Below, one piece after another: positions 39,073 to 48,196 of a stretch of 50,872 nt of DNA (position 1 is its first letter; the number at the start of each line of letters is the position of its first letter). The notes beneath the pieces are model-generated. The model saw only the letters and a list, made by a program, of their open reading frames with translations. It was not told where the DNA came from and made no database searches. The position numbers were made by a program, and so were the translations under genes. This DNA comes from Prochlorococcus marinus XMU1406. GTDB lineage: Bacteria > Cyanobacteriota > Cyanobacteriia > PCC-6307 > Cyanobiaceae. The stretch lies in the NCBI RefSeq assembly GCF_017696055.1, contig NZ_JAAORG010000002.1, forward strand, positions 1 through 50,872, written 5' to 3'.

Positions 39073-39945
39073 ATGAAGAATTTTATAAAAACTATATCGA
39101 GGATATCTTTACTAGGTTGTTTATACTTGAGTTCATATCCAGTGAAAGCAAACACTTTTGTATATGAAGGGAAATGTGGTTTTTTACTACAAGGATCCTA
39201 TCAAGAAAGATGTAAAGCAATTTTTTCAAAGGGGAAATTAATGCTTTTATCTAAAAATGCGCCAAGCACTAAAATTCTACCCCAGCAAATTCTAAAAGTA
39301 TCAAATGCAAAAAAGAGCATTAGCACTATCATCGAAAAAGATTCATCTTCAGAATTATGGAGAAAATATTTTGAAGTAAATCCAAAAGACAAATTAAAAA
39401 AAGGGCCTAACTGGTTAAAGGATCCACTGCAAAGAGAACTAACTAATCATAGATATACTATTAGATTTGTCACTAGAAACTTTCAACCCAGAATAGTTTT
39501 ATTTGTTCTTGATGATCAAAATAAAGCTGCAGCCATGGGTCAGGCAATTCAAAATTTTACAGGTATGAGGTTAGGGCAACAGAGAGAAATCAATAGTATT
39601 CTTGAACCACAAGTTTCTACAAAACACATAAGAGAATCCAATAGAATGTCGCAAAGATTAATTGGCTATTGTTCAGCAAAGATGTATGAAGAGGCGCAAC
39701 CAATGGCAAGAAAATTAAATGCTTATGTTAATAATGCAATAGATGAAATATCTATCTTCTCAGATATTGAAAGAACAGTTTCTGCTCTTTATTTTGCAAG
39801 AGATAAAGCTGTCGCTATTTGTGATAACAAACTACTAGACGATATTCAAAAAGCTAATGAACAAAAAAAGTCAGATCAACTTGCTCAAATAGAAGAAGAA
39901 AGGTTTAAAAGAGAAGAGGCTTTTGAAATGTTATCGTCTTTCTAA
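39073..39945 (+). CDS. Exported protein, 290 aa
   Basis: Signal peptide MKNFIKTISRISLLGCLYLS ending near VKANT. The mature part has two early cysteines (GKCGFLLQGSYQERCKAIF) and a helical C-terminal coiled coil (KKSDQLAQIEEERFKREEAF). Followed after 5 bases by a lipoprotein gene. No recognised family; periplasmic by inference. Confidence 0.65.
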   Translation: MKNFIKTISRISLLGCLYLSSYPVKANTFVYEGKCGFLLQGSYQERCKAIFSKGKLMLLSKNAPSTKILPQQILKVSNAKKSISTIIEKDSSSELWRKYFEVNPKDKLKKGPNWLKDPLQRELTNHRYTIRFVTRNFQPRIVLFVLDDQNKAAAMGQAIQNFTGMRLGQQREINSILEPQVSTKHIRESNRMSQRLIGYCSAKMYEEAQPMARKLNAYVNNAIDEISIFSDIERTVSALYFARDKAVAICDNKLLDDIQKANEQKKSDQLAQIEEERFKREEAFEMLSSF

Positions 39946-39950
39946 AAAAA

Positions 39951-40709
39951 ATGAAAAATTTTAAAAACCTTTTTTTAATATTTTCAATTTCACTTCTTTC
40001 TTCTGCATGTGGAAATTGGAATATAAAAACTGGTACTAACAATTTTGAATCTGCTGATGGTAATTATTTTGATAATCAAAATAGAGACATTATTTCACAA
40101 GAATATAATGAATATGGAATCATACAAGATTGTACTATTGGGAAATCTTCTAATCAACGAAAATTACCTTCATGCAATGATGTAAGAAATAAAAAAAATA
40201 AATTTTTAAATAAACAAGCTGATAATCAAGGAAGAATTCTTAAACAACAAGAAAAAGAAAAACAAAAAAATATAATTGATAAAAAAAAGAAAATAAGTAA
40301 AATTCTCGACAGGCAAATTTCGGGAAATAACTTTATTAAATTTGATGATGGTTCAGGAATATTTGTTAAGTCAATGATCAAATTTAATCCAAGTAATTCG
40401 AATTTAATTATTAATACTCAAGTTGAAAGAGATAGAAATACAACAATAAATTCTTTTAAGAAACTATTTACTGAAGATGGCAAATATATTGAAATTTCAT
40501 TTCTAGATTCAGACGGATTCGAACTACTCTCACCTCTTAGGCTTCCACTAAATATCGTTGAAGGACAAAATCAAAATATTATTTATAGAAAAAAAGCTGG
40601 TAATACTGCAGAAAATATTATCGCTGTAAGAATGCTTACAAGAAAACCATTGGATAATATCCTAGAATTCTCAAAAATTAAAAAGCTTCAAATATCTTTA
40701 AAAAATTAA
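39951..40709 (+). CDS. Lipoprotein, 252 aa
   Basis: Lipoprotein signal MKNFKNLFLIFSISLLSSAC with lipobox LSSAC. An Asn/Lys-rich linker with a coiled coil (RILKQQEKEKQKNIIDKKKK) is followed by a beta-rich domain (SNLIINTQVERDR, YIEISFLDSDGFELLSPLRL). Probably co-transcribed with the preceding exported protein; function unknown. Confidence 0.65.
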   Translation: MKNFKNLFLIFSISLLSSACGNWNIKTGTNNFESADGNYFDNQNRDIISQEYNEYGIIQDCTIGKSSNQRKLPSCNDVRNKKNKFLNKQADNQGRILKQQEKEKQKNIIDKKKKISKILDRQISGNNFIKFDDGSGIFVKSMIKFNPSNSNLIINTQVERDRNTTINSFKKLFTEDGKYIEISFLDSDGFELLSPLRLPLNIVEGQNQNIIYRKKAGNTAENIIAVRMLTRKPLDNILEFSKIKKLQISLKN

Positions 40710-40720
40710 GTTCCTAATAA

Positions 40721-41524
40721 TCAAAATAAATCCATTGCATCATTTCCAGCCTGTCTAGCAGCTTCTTTTGCATCCATTTCATCTATGCAATCATCTTGAA
40801 GATATAAAACACAGTTTAAGTATTTGCCTGATTCTTCCATAGCTTGCATAACAGCTCTCTTTATAGGGAATTTATTTTCAACTTTTTTTTGAGATTTAAC
40901 AAAACCCATATCTACATCTTCAGATAAAAATTCTTCTTTTGCTGAACCTTGAATTGTTCTAGTAAATGCTCTTACTTTAGTTCTTGGATTAATAACAACA
41001 ACATTGAAAGTGAGGTCAACTTCTTTAATACTTTTTTGAGTTCCTCCTGGTGAAGCATTCATCCCCATTTTCCCAAACATTTGTTTCATTCTGCCTCCAC
41101 CAAATGCACCAAAGTCTACCTGTGTAGACTCAGAAATTTCATTCTCAGTATATTCACTTAAGTAACCCTTAATAATATATTTTGCCTGTAGTGAGTCATC
41201 TTCCTTTTTAGATCCTCCAAAACCCGGGATGATTCCTAGGGATCTTTTTTTTGTCATTCTATCAATAGCCTCTTCATCCTCTTCTAAGATTGTAAAATTA
41301 CCTGTATTACTTAAAGCATTGGTGAGCATATTTTTAAATGATGACTTATATTTTTCTTTCCACCAATTAGCATCAGATTCATTGATAAACTCTGCAACAA
41401 CAACAGTTATTGGAGAAGATGACATAATACCCTCAGCATTGGACCTAGTAGGATAACTAGCTAAAAATGAAGACGACGCCAATGAGAGCGTTAAAGCAAG
41501 ATTATGGAAAAGATTTTTTCTCAT
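40721..41524 (-). CDS. CsgG/FlgO-like exported protein
   Basis: 267 residues with a signal peptide ending near TRSNA. The pattern ITVVVAEFINESDANWW...NALSNTGNFTILEEDE...AKYIIKGYLSEYTEN is that of the CsgG-type fold (curli secretion and related proteins): strand, helix ending in NAL...F.ILE, then YII.G.L. A Gly/Met-rich insertion (GAFGGGRMKQMFGKMGM) and two C-terminal cysteines follow. The fold is confident, pore formation is not. Divergent from the 41666 gene. Confidence 0.6.
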   Translation of the reverse strand: MRKNLFHNLALTLSLASSSFLASYPTRSNAEGIMSSSPITVVVAEFINESDANWWKEKYKSSFKNMLTNALSNTGNFTILEEDEEAIDRMTKKRSLGIIPGFGGSKKEDDSLQAKYIIKGYLSEYTENEISESTQVDFGAFGGGRMKQMFGKMGMNASPGGTQKSIKEVDLTFNVVVINPRTKVRAFTRTIQGSAKEEFLSEDVDMGFVKSQKKVENKFPIKRAVMQAMEESGKYLNCVLYLQDDCIDEMDAKEAARQAGNDAMDLF

Positions 41525-41665
41525 AATTTTTGATGATTACTTTAAATTTTTATCTTAATTTAATAAGGTGCCAGAAAAAAAATTCCTCCTTAATAATATG
41601 TTACTTTTTTATTTCTCTGCTCCTGTGGATTTATTATTTATAAAGATTAAGTATCTAATTTAAAA

Positions 41666-42073
41666 ATGAAATCCTCAAAATTAATATTTACTTTTCTTAT
41701 ATCATTTTTCTCTATTAATTTATCAATATCTAATAAAGTCAATGCTGACTTAGTACCTATAAGTTCAAAAAGTCAGAAATTCTCGGCTTGGTGTAATTTT
41801 CCCAAAAACAAATGTAAAGTCACTATTAGTAATGACAGATTAATTATTGATAAACATAAAGGAGGTAAAGGGGTTTCTTTTAAAGATATTTTTTCATACG
41901 AAAAATTTGAAGAGGAATATCAATTAAGCAACTATAAGAAAAATCCTGAGACAGTTTGGATTCATCAATTTGAATATCAAAAAAATGACGGGTCATTTTC
42001 TACTGCAAAAATCATGTTTAATAATGAAAAATCTGATGCTCGTTTCTCTGTAGCCATTGATTCTTCTATATAA
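41666..42073 (+). CDS. Exported protein, 135 aa
   Basis: Signal peptide MKSSKLIFTFLISFFSINLS ending near KVNA. The mature part has a Cys pair (SAWCNFPKNKCKVTIS) and alternating strands (VWIHQFEYQKNDGSFSTAKI). The next gene starts two bases after its stop, so an operon 41666-43647 is likely. Unknown function. Confidence 0.65.
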   Translation: MKSSKLIFTFLISFFSINLSISNKVNADLVPISSKSQKFSAWCNFPKNKCKVTISNDRLIIDKHKGGKGVSFKDIFSYEKFEEEYQLSNYKKNPETVWIHQFEYQKNDGSFSTAKIMFNNEKSDARFSVAIDSSI

Positions 42074-42075
42074 AA

Positions 42076-42771
42076 ATGAAATTTGTTTTTTTATTATTAT
42101 CTTTGCTTTTAATAGGATCATGTTCATCAAATAATTTGATTATTGAAAAAGAGAACGGTGAAAAATATATTATTGACAAATCAAATTTAAAAAATCAAAA
42201 CTATAGCATTAGTGACTTAATTGATATAGTCAACAGAATCGAAAATAATAAAATAAAAAAAACAATTGAAAGTCAACAAAATAATAAAGATATTCAAAGC
42301 CAAATAAACAAAAATACGTTTCTGAAAAAGAAATTAGCTGAGTCTCAGAATTTGATCAATAATAATTGTGGGCAATGGTATAGACCTGAACTTTGCAATA
42401 AGGGTATGGATAGTCTCGAGAAAGATAAAGAATTATTAGTCATGGGAGAAGAAAAACTTGAAAGTATTAAGTTGGAAAATGAATTAAAAATAAAAAATGA
42501 AAGAGAGAAAAAAAAGGCTTTTATTAATGAAATAATTAATGAAAACTATGCAGAAATACATTTTTCAAAAATCATATATAATTCTACGCTTGTTGATATT
42601 AATAAGAGTAAATCAATACTGCCTGCTAAATCTATTATTTGCTTCAATCCTGTATTACAAGAAAAATACTTTAAGCTATGGAAGGATTATGGGAAAATAA
42701 ATAAAACAAATTTAAATTATATTGATAAAGAGATATGTAATAGATTAGTTAAATTCGATAAAAATAATTAA
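42076..42771 (+). CDS. Lipoprotein, 231 aa
   Basis: MKFVFLLLSLLLIGSCSSNN, lipobox IGSC. Mostly helical and lysine/asparagine-rich with coiled-coil parts; later cysteines (NNCGQWYRPELCNKGMD, IICFNPV, KEICNRL). The next gene starts one base after its stop. Partner of the trypsin-like protease by position. Confidence 0.65.
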   Translation: MKFVFLLLSLLLIGSCSSNNLIIEKENGEKYIIDKSNLKNQNYSISDLIDIVNRIENNKIKKTIESQQNNKDIQSQINKNTFLKKKLAESQNLINNNCGQWYRPELCNKGMDSLEKDKELLVMGEEKLESIKLENELKIKNEREKKKAFINEIINENYAEIHFSKIIYNSTLVDINKSKSILPAKSIICFNPVLQEKYFKLWKDYGKINKTNLNYIDKEICNRLVKFDKNN

Positions 42772-43647
42772 ATGCAGAAGTATTTCGATTTTAAAAAGAC
42801 TTTATATCTTTTAATTTTTTTCATAGGTTTATCAAATTCAAATACATTTGCGAATAAAAAAATTAATGAAAATATACTACTCTCTTTTAATAACTCTGAT
42901 ATTTGTGAAAATCAAAAATTCTCAGTAGAAGAAGTTAATAAAATTATGGAAGATAAAGTTGTAACTATTTATTCAACAATAGATAAAGATGATTATGTTG
43001 GTTCAGGATTCGTAATTTCTCATCATAATGAGGAAACCTACATCTTAACTAATAGTCATGTAATACAGACTGATGAAAATATTTTTATTAAATGGCTGGA
43101 TGGGAACATGGATAGAGCAAAAGTTTTATTCGATGGAAAGGGAGAAGCTGATATTAATGACATAGCGCTTATAAAAATTAAAGGCATATCCGGCAAGCCA
43201 GTTATTATTAAAAAAAATCCTACAATAATTGGGAAAGAGGTGGTTGCAATAGGATCTCCAGATAACCTCGAATATTCAATAAGTAAAGGTATTATAAGTT
43301 CTATTAGAGAACAAGGTACTGTGCTCCAAACTGATGCTGCTATAAATGGAGGGAATTCTGGTGGTCCTTTAATTGAGAGATCTGGTTGCGTAGTTGGAAT
43401 GAATACGTGGGGGAAAAGCGAATTTAATACAGGTTTAAATTTTGCGATTTCAAATAAAGTTCTAAATAGATTTGTAAAGAAATTTTTGCCAGATTATGCA
43501 TTAAGAAAAAAAGAATATCAAATAAAATTTCAAAAACAAAAAAAATTTTTAATGAAAAAGAATAATGAGGGCAAAACTAAGAAATTAATTATTCAAGATA
43601 AAAATAACAATTATGAGGCTGATCTTGATTATTTTTTCTTCAATTGA
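42772..43647 (+). CDS. Exported trypsin-like serine protease (Deg/HtrA-type catalytic domain)
   Basis: 291 residues with an N-terminal hydrophobic signal (LYLLIFFIGLSNSNTFA). Catalytic triad motifs: His in ILTNSHVIQ, Asp in DINDIALIKI and Ser in DAAINGGNSGGPLI. No PDZ domain follows, only a lysine-rich C-terminus, so it is a short S1C-like protease. It may process or degrade proteins in the periplasm. Last gene of a three-gene run with two exported proteins. Confidence 0.82.
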   Translation: MQKYFDFKKTLYLLIFFIGLSNSNTFANKKINENILLSFNNSDICENQKFSVEEVNKIMEDKVVTIYSTIDKDDYVGSGFVISHHNEETYILTNSHVIQTDENIFIKWLDGNMDRAKVLFDGKGEADINDIALIKIKGISGKPVIIKKNPTIIGKEVVAIGSPDNLEYSISKGIISSIREQGTVLQTDAAINGGNSGGPLIERSGCVVGMNTWGKSEFNTGLNFAISNKVLNRFVKKFLPDYALRKKEYQIKFQKQKKFLMKKNNEGKTKKLIIQDKNNNYEADLDYFFFN

Positions 43648-43840
43648 TTAATTACTTTTAAAAAAGGTTCTTTATGGGTTGCAGTTCTGGGTAATTTCGA
43701 GTCCCAAAAATCTACTAGGCAAAGAGCACTATATATAGAAACAAACTTAAACTATTTGAAAATAAGAAACCAAAAAATAGCCGATACTGATACCACCAGA
43801 ACCAATCTCATGAAATCAAAAATTTTATTAATAATTAAAG
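43648..43840. other. Intergenic region with relic of the E2 HTH leader
   Basis: About 43665-43730 parallels 17840-17905 (TAATTTCGAGTCCCAAAA and CTACTAGGCAAAG). No gene seen. Leads into the HTH pseudogene. Confidence 0.45.
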
Positions 43841-44040
43841 ATGAAACCAAAATCTTTCATTTGGAAGCCTATAAGAATTCCGTAACGGCTAGAAGACTAG
43901 GCTACAAAAGCACCAAAACAATCTAAAGATTACTCAGCTGTAAAATATTAGAAGACTATCTTTATTTAGAAAGCTAAGGAAGAGTTTATCTAATACTAGA
44001 ACCACCAAATTTTCCATCTCTTGCAGAAAAGATTAAAAAT
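43841..44040 (+). pseudogene. Decayed copy of the E2 small HTH gene
   Basis: Starts ATGAAACCAAAATCTTTCAT, like 18000. It then matches the 81-aa HTH gene through KSTKT, then L.YLE and GRVYL.LEPPN..SLAEKI, but with a frameshift and at least two in-frame stops (TAA after ACAATC and after GAAAGC). Non-functional. Confidence 0.85.
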
Positions 44041-44200
44041 TTTTTTTAAAGTCAAAATCTACTAATGCCTTCTCAAATTTCTTACTTGCTGTTTTATTAG
44101 AAAAAATAATTTTTCTAGTAGAAACTTTTGCTTTTTCGTCTTTTGAAACTGCTACCTGCATAGGTTGTGGGGAGTGTGTATCAGGTTGTAAATGCATCAT
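44033..44200 (-). CDS. Small basic protein, 55 aa
   Basis: ATG at 44200 (or the next codon) to TAA at 44033: MMHLQPDTHSPQPMQVAVSK then RKIIFSNKTASKKFEKALVD. Lysine-rich with a plausible helical end. It overlaps the tail of the HTH pseudogene on the other strand. Unknown function. Confidence 0.5.
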   Translation of the reverse strand: MMHLQPDTHSPQPMQVAVSKDEKAKVSTRKIIFSNKTASKKFEKALVDFDFKKNF

Positions 44201-44507
44201 TAAGATTCTTTTAGCTGCAAAATTTGCTTATTTGGGTCAGACCCCTCAAGGGATTAATTGAAAAAAAAAGGTCAATAAAAATACAAAAACAAATTATTTT
44301 TAAAGGTTTTGCAGGAATAATCTTGAATGCGAGGCAGTTTGTATGAAAGAGATATCTGCCGATTGGATTAAATGTATGAATAAAATTTGAGTAAGTTTTT
44401 TTGAATTAAGTAAAATTTAAAAATAGAATTAAAATGAAGAGGACTCCTTTATCTGTTAAATAATTTAAATTTAACAAAATCATAATCCTAACCAAAACAT
44501 TAAAGGA
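44201..44507. other. Intergenic region, no gene seen
   Basis: 307 bp upstream of the secretion operon. Contains a short GGGTCAGACCC dyad near 44256. The operon promoter should lie near the right end; no clear operator. Confidence 0.4.
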
Positions 44508-45218
44508 ATGAATAAAAAAACAATATCAATAAATCAACTGTCAAAATGGGGTTTGTTAAGGCAAATAAAATTTGAAGAAATAATTGATTTGAATTTAAAA
44601 AGTATTCCCGAACCAAATGAGGCTGAGATTAAAGAAAAAATTCAAGAATGGTGCAAAATAAATCAAATTCAATCAGAAAAACATTTAAAAGAGTGGAAAA
44701 ATAGAAATGGGTTTAATGAAGAACCCTGGAAAGAATTTATATCAAGAAAGTGGAAATGGACCAAGTGGTGCTCAAAAAAATTTGAAGATAAACTTTCAAA
44801 CTATTATCTTGAAAGAAAGTCTATGTTAGACAAAGTAAATTATTCCCTTATAAGAGTAACAAGTAAAAATCTTGCAGACGAGCTTTATCTACGAATAAAA
44901 GAAGAGGAATCCAGTTTCGAAACAATTGCTAGAGAATATTCAGAAGGACCAGAGAAAATGACTTCTGGGAATATTGGTCCAGTACCTTTGGGCAATGCTC
45001 ATCCAAGCCTTGCAAAAATATTAGAAGTAAGTAAAAAAGGTCAAATTTGGCCTCCTAAAAAACTTGAGTCATGGTGGGTAATAATAAAATTAAATTATTT
45101 AAGAAGTATTCCATTGGATGACAAATTATCGACATTGTTATCTAACGAGCTAGGGAAAGAATTTATTGAGAAATTGGTAGATAACGATTTAAAGAAAAAT
45201 AGCGTTAATTTTTTATAA
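44508..45218 (+). CDS. Parvulin-type peptidyl-prolyl isomerase
   Basis: 236 residues without a signal peptide. The C-terminal half has the rotamase pattern LADELYLRIKEEESSFETIA, REYSEGPEKMTSGNIGPVPL and the GQIW..PKKLESWWVIIKL end. The N-terminal half is a helical SurA-like extension. It is 8 bp upstream of the ABC exporter gene, so it probably acts in the cytosol as a chaperone for, or at, the type I exporter. Such PPIase-exporter pairs occur in picocyanobacteria. Confidence 0.8.
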   Translation: MNKKTISINQLSKWGLLRQIKFEEIIDLNLKSIPEPNEAEIKEKIQEWCKINQIQSEKHLKEWKNRNGFNEEPWKEFISRKWKWTKWCSKKFEDKLSNYYLERKSMLDKVNYSLIRVTSKNLADELYLRIKEEESSFETIAREYSEGPEKMTSGNIGPVPLGNAHPSLAKILEVSKKGQIWPPKKLESWWVIIKLNYLRSIPLDDKLSTLLSNELGKEFIEKLVDNDLKKNSVNFL

Positions 45219-45226
45219 AGATATAA

Positions 45227-48196
45227 ATGGTTAAGCTACCTTCACGAAAAAATAATAATCCTTGGAATAATGTTTTTAACTTATCCGCTGGTTTAAATAA
45301 TGAAATTTACAATCATATTTATTCACTAAGTTTAGAACCTGGCCAAAAACTTAATCAGTTTAATGAAGATTTACCTGGGATTATCTTTGTCGAAGAAGGG
45401 CAAGTTCGTTTACTAAGTTTAGATGAACAAGGGGAACCTTTTACCGTAGAAAAATATTCAAAACACCAAATAGTAGGAGCAGAGCAAATACTAAGAGGTG
45501 TTAATGATCAAATAATCGCAGCCTCTTCGAAAGTAAGGTTATCAATATTACCAACGACTATTTTTTTCAATTTAATAAAAAAACAAAAACACTACTTAGA
45601 ATTATTTTCCTTAATCTCATTAAACGAATTATTCTCAGTTCTCTCTTCAACAAATAATTCATCATTTGAAAAATCAAAATCAATTCTTAAACGGGCCAAA
45701 GAACTTTTAAAAAGTGATTTGAATTTAAAGGCTCATAATTTTTATAATGAATTCCAATTTTCAGAAAATGATCATAAAAATTGGTTAGTAAGTAGTTGTA
45801 ACATAGATGGCTTTCCTCCAGGCTCATTAATAAAATCTGGAACAAAATTAAAAATCAATGGCAAATTACCTGCAAGATTGATTGCACTGCCAAGTAATTG
45901 GCAAACTCTAGAAATTAATAATGAGGAACTTAATACAGTGAGAACTAAGAGCCTAAATTCAATTAATGAAGAAAGGGAAACTCTTCTAGAAGAAAAAGAA
46001 TCTTTGGAAGATTGGTATGGCAGATTAGAAACAAAAATTTCATACCCTCATAGTATTGGGAAAGGAACTCTAGAAGAATCTCTAGCCTGTTTAAGGATGA
46101 TTTCTCAGTTTTTTGATATTCCTTTTCGCAAAGATATCCTAAAAAACATAATTAAAAATCAATTACATAACTCCAAAGACAACCAATTAGGAATTTTAGA
46201 ACTTGCTGCAATTATTGATTTAATCGGTTTAAGAAGTTCAATTTTAAGGCCTGATTCAAAGCAATTGATAAAAAGGATACCTGTACCATCTCTAATAATT
46301 AAAGATAATCATCCAGTAGTTTTATGGGAGAGAAAAGCTAAGAAAATTCTTTTAGGTGATCCTATAAATGGCCAAAATTGGAAGAACACTGAAGAAATAT
46401 TAGATGTAAATAAAAACGATCAAATTTCAATTTTATTTATAGAAAAAACTTTAACTTCTCCAAAAGCAAGATTTGGATTGAAATGGTTTCTCCCTGCTAT
46501 TAAAAAACATAAAAATAGCCTAATTCAAGTTGTGATAGCTAGTTTCTTTGTACAATTACTAGGTTTATTTAATCCTCTATTAATTCAACAAATCATAGAT
46601 GCTGCTATCAATCAAGGAAATATCCAAAGTCTCAATGTTCTTGGAACTCTTCTAATCGCAATGGCATTTGCTCAGGCTTTAATGGGCTCTCTTCGTACTT
46701 ATTTATTCGCAGACACAACTAATAGAATAGATATTTCCCTAGGTTCCAAAATCATTCATCATTTATTGAGACTACCTCTAAGCTATTTTTCAAAGCGTCC
46801 CGTAGGTGAAGTTAGCAGTCGAATTAATGAATTAGAAAAGATTAGGAATTTTCTTACTGGAACAGCCTTGACGGTTATCCTTGATGCGATTTTTTCAGTT
46901 ATTTATATAGTCGTAATGTTAACTTATTCGGTGAAACTTACTTTTTTTTCTTTAGGAGTCGTCCCATTTTTTATACTTTTAAGCTTGATTGTTTCCCCTA
47001 TCATAAGAAAACAACTTAGAAAAAAGGCCGAATCAAGTGCTCGCGTAAATAGCCATTTAGTTGAAAGCCTTACAGGTATGGAAACTTTAAAGGGCCAAGG
47101 AATGGAATTACAAAGTGAATGGAGATGGGAAAAGTTTTATGGGAGTCAAATTCAAGCTGGATTTCGCAATACTATTACAAGTACTTCAGCAGGGGCAGCA
47201 AGTACATTTCTGCAACAACTCTCAGGACTTGTAGTCATTTGGGCAGGCGCTTTAATTGTGTTGGAAGGAAAGATGAGCATAGGACAATTAATAGCATTTA
47301 GGATTCTTTCTGGCTATGTAACTGGCCCTTTATTAAGAATTGCAAGTTTATGGCAAAATTTCCAGGAAACTATAATTTCACTTGAACGATTATCTGACAT
47401 TGTTGACCAAAAAGAAGAGATAGAAATTACAGGAGAAAATCTACCTCCATTAACACCCATCAAAGGCAGTCTTAGCTACAAAGATGTAAATTTTCGGTTT
47501 GGTTCTCATGGAGCATTACAACTTTCAAATATTAATTTTGATATGCCCGCTGGTAGCTTTGTTGGGATAGTAGGGAGTAGTGGATCTGGCAAAAGTACTT
47601 TGATGAAGTTATTAACAAGATTTTATGATCCTATTGAAGGAGTAATTTACATTGATGGACAAGATATTTCAAAAATAGACCTTTATTCATTACGGTCTCA
47701 AATAGGAATTGTTCCACAAGATTGTTTACTATTTGATGGTTCAATTCAGGAAAATATTGCTTTATCAAGACCTAATGCTAGTTTTGAAGAAATAAAAGAG
47801 GCTGCAAAAATTGCATGTGCGCATGATTTTATACAACAGATGAGTGCAGGTTACAGCAGTTCAGTAGGTGAGAGAGGTGCAAATCTTTCCGGTGGGCAAC
47901 GTCAAAGAATAGCTATTGCCAGAGTGGTACTTAAAAGTCCAAAATTACTAATTTTAGATGAAGCGACGAGTGCATTAGACATCGATACTGAGCAAAAAGT
48001 AATTGGTAATTTAGCACAATTTTTTAAGGAGAAAACAGTTTTATTCATTACCCATAGACTTAGCAGTTTAACTATGGCAAATAAGATAATAGTTTTACAC
48101 CAAGGTGCAATAGTTGAGCAGGGAAGCCATTATGAATTAATGAATGCAAATGGTCGTTATGCAACAATTTATCGACAGCAAAAAGCAAATATTTAG
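45227..48196 (+). CDS. Type I secretion ABC exporter with cNMP-type and C39-like domains
   Basis: 989 residues. An N-terminal cyclic-nucleotide-binding-like domain (LEPGQKLNQFNEDLPGIIFV, EEGQVRLLS) is followed by a degenerate peptidase C39-like domain (~280-410). There SLACLRM lacks the catalytic Cys position, while HPVVLWE remains. Then six membrane helices, and an ATPase domain with Walker A GSSGSGKST, signature LSGGQRQRIA, Walker B LLILDEATSALD and H-loop THRLSS. The C39-like domain would bind rather than cleave substrate, as in HlyB/LapB. It exports a C-terminal-signal protein such as the RTX protease downstream. Confidence 0.92.
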   Translation: MVKLPSRKNNNPWNNVFNLSAGLNNEIYNHIYSLSLEPGQKLNQFNEDLPGIIFVEEGQVRLLSLDEQGEPFTVEKYSKHQIVGAEQILRGVNDQIIAASSKVRLSILPTTIFFNLIKKQKHYLELFSLISLNELFSVLSSTNNSSFEKSKSILKRAKELLKSDLNLKAHNFYNEFQFSENDHKNWLVSSCNIDGFPPGSLIKSGTKLKINGKLPARLIALPSNWQTLEINNEELNTVRTKSLNSINEERETLLEEKESLEDWYGRLETKISYPHSIGKGTLEESLACLRMISQFFDIPFRKDILKNIIKNQLHNSKDNQLGILELAAIIDLIGLRSSILRPDSKQLIKRIPVPSLIIKDNHPVVLWERKAKKILLGDPINGQNWKNTEEILDVNKNDQISILFIEKTLTSPKARFGLKWFLPAIKKHKNSLIQVVIASFFVQLLGLFNPLLIQQIIDAAINQGNIQSLNVLGTLLIAMAFAQALMGSLRTYLFADTTNRIDISLGSKIIHHLLRLPLSYFSKRPVGEVSSRINELEKIRNFLTGTALTVILDAIFSVIYIVVMLTYSVKLTFFSLGVVPFFILLSLIVSPIIRKQLRKKAESSARVNSHLVESLTGMETLKGQGMELQSEWRWEKFYGSQIQAGFRNTITSTSAGAASTFLQQLSGLVVIWAGALIVLEGKMSIGQLIAFRILSGYVTGPLLRIASLWQNFQETIISLERLSDIVDQKEEIEITGENLPPLTPIKGSLSYKDVNFRFGSHGALQLSNINFDMPAGSFVGIVGSSGSGKSTLMKLLTRFYDPIEGVIYIDGQDISKIDLYSLRSQIGIVPQDCLLFDGSIQENIALSRPNASFEEIKEAAKIACAHDFIQQMSAGYSSSVGERGANLSGGQRQRIAIARVVLKSPKLLILDEATSALDIDTEQKVIGNLAQFFKEKTVLFITHRLSSLTMANKIIVLHQGAIVEQGSHYELMNANGRYATIYRQQKANI

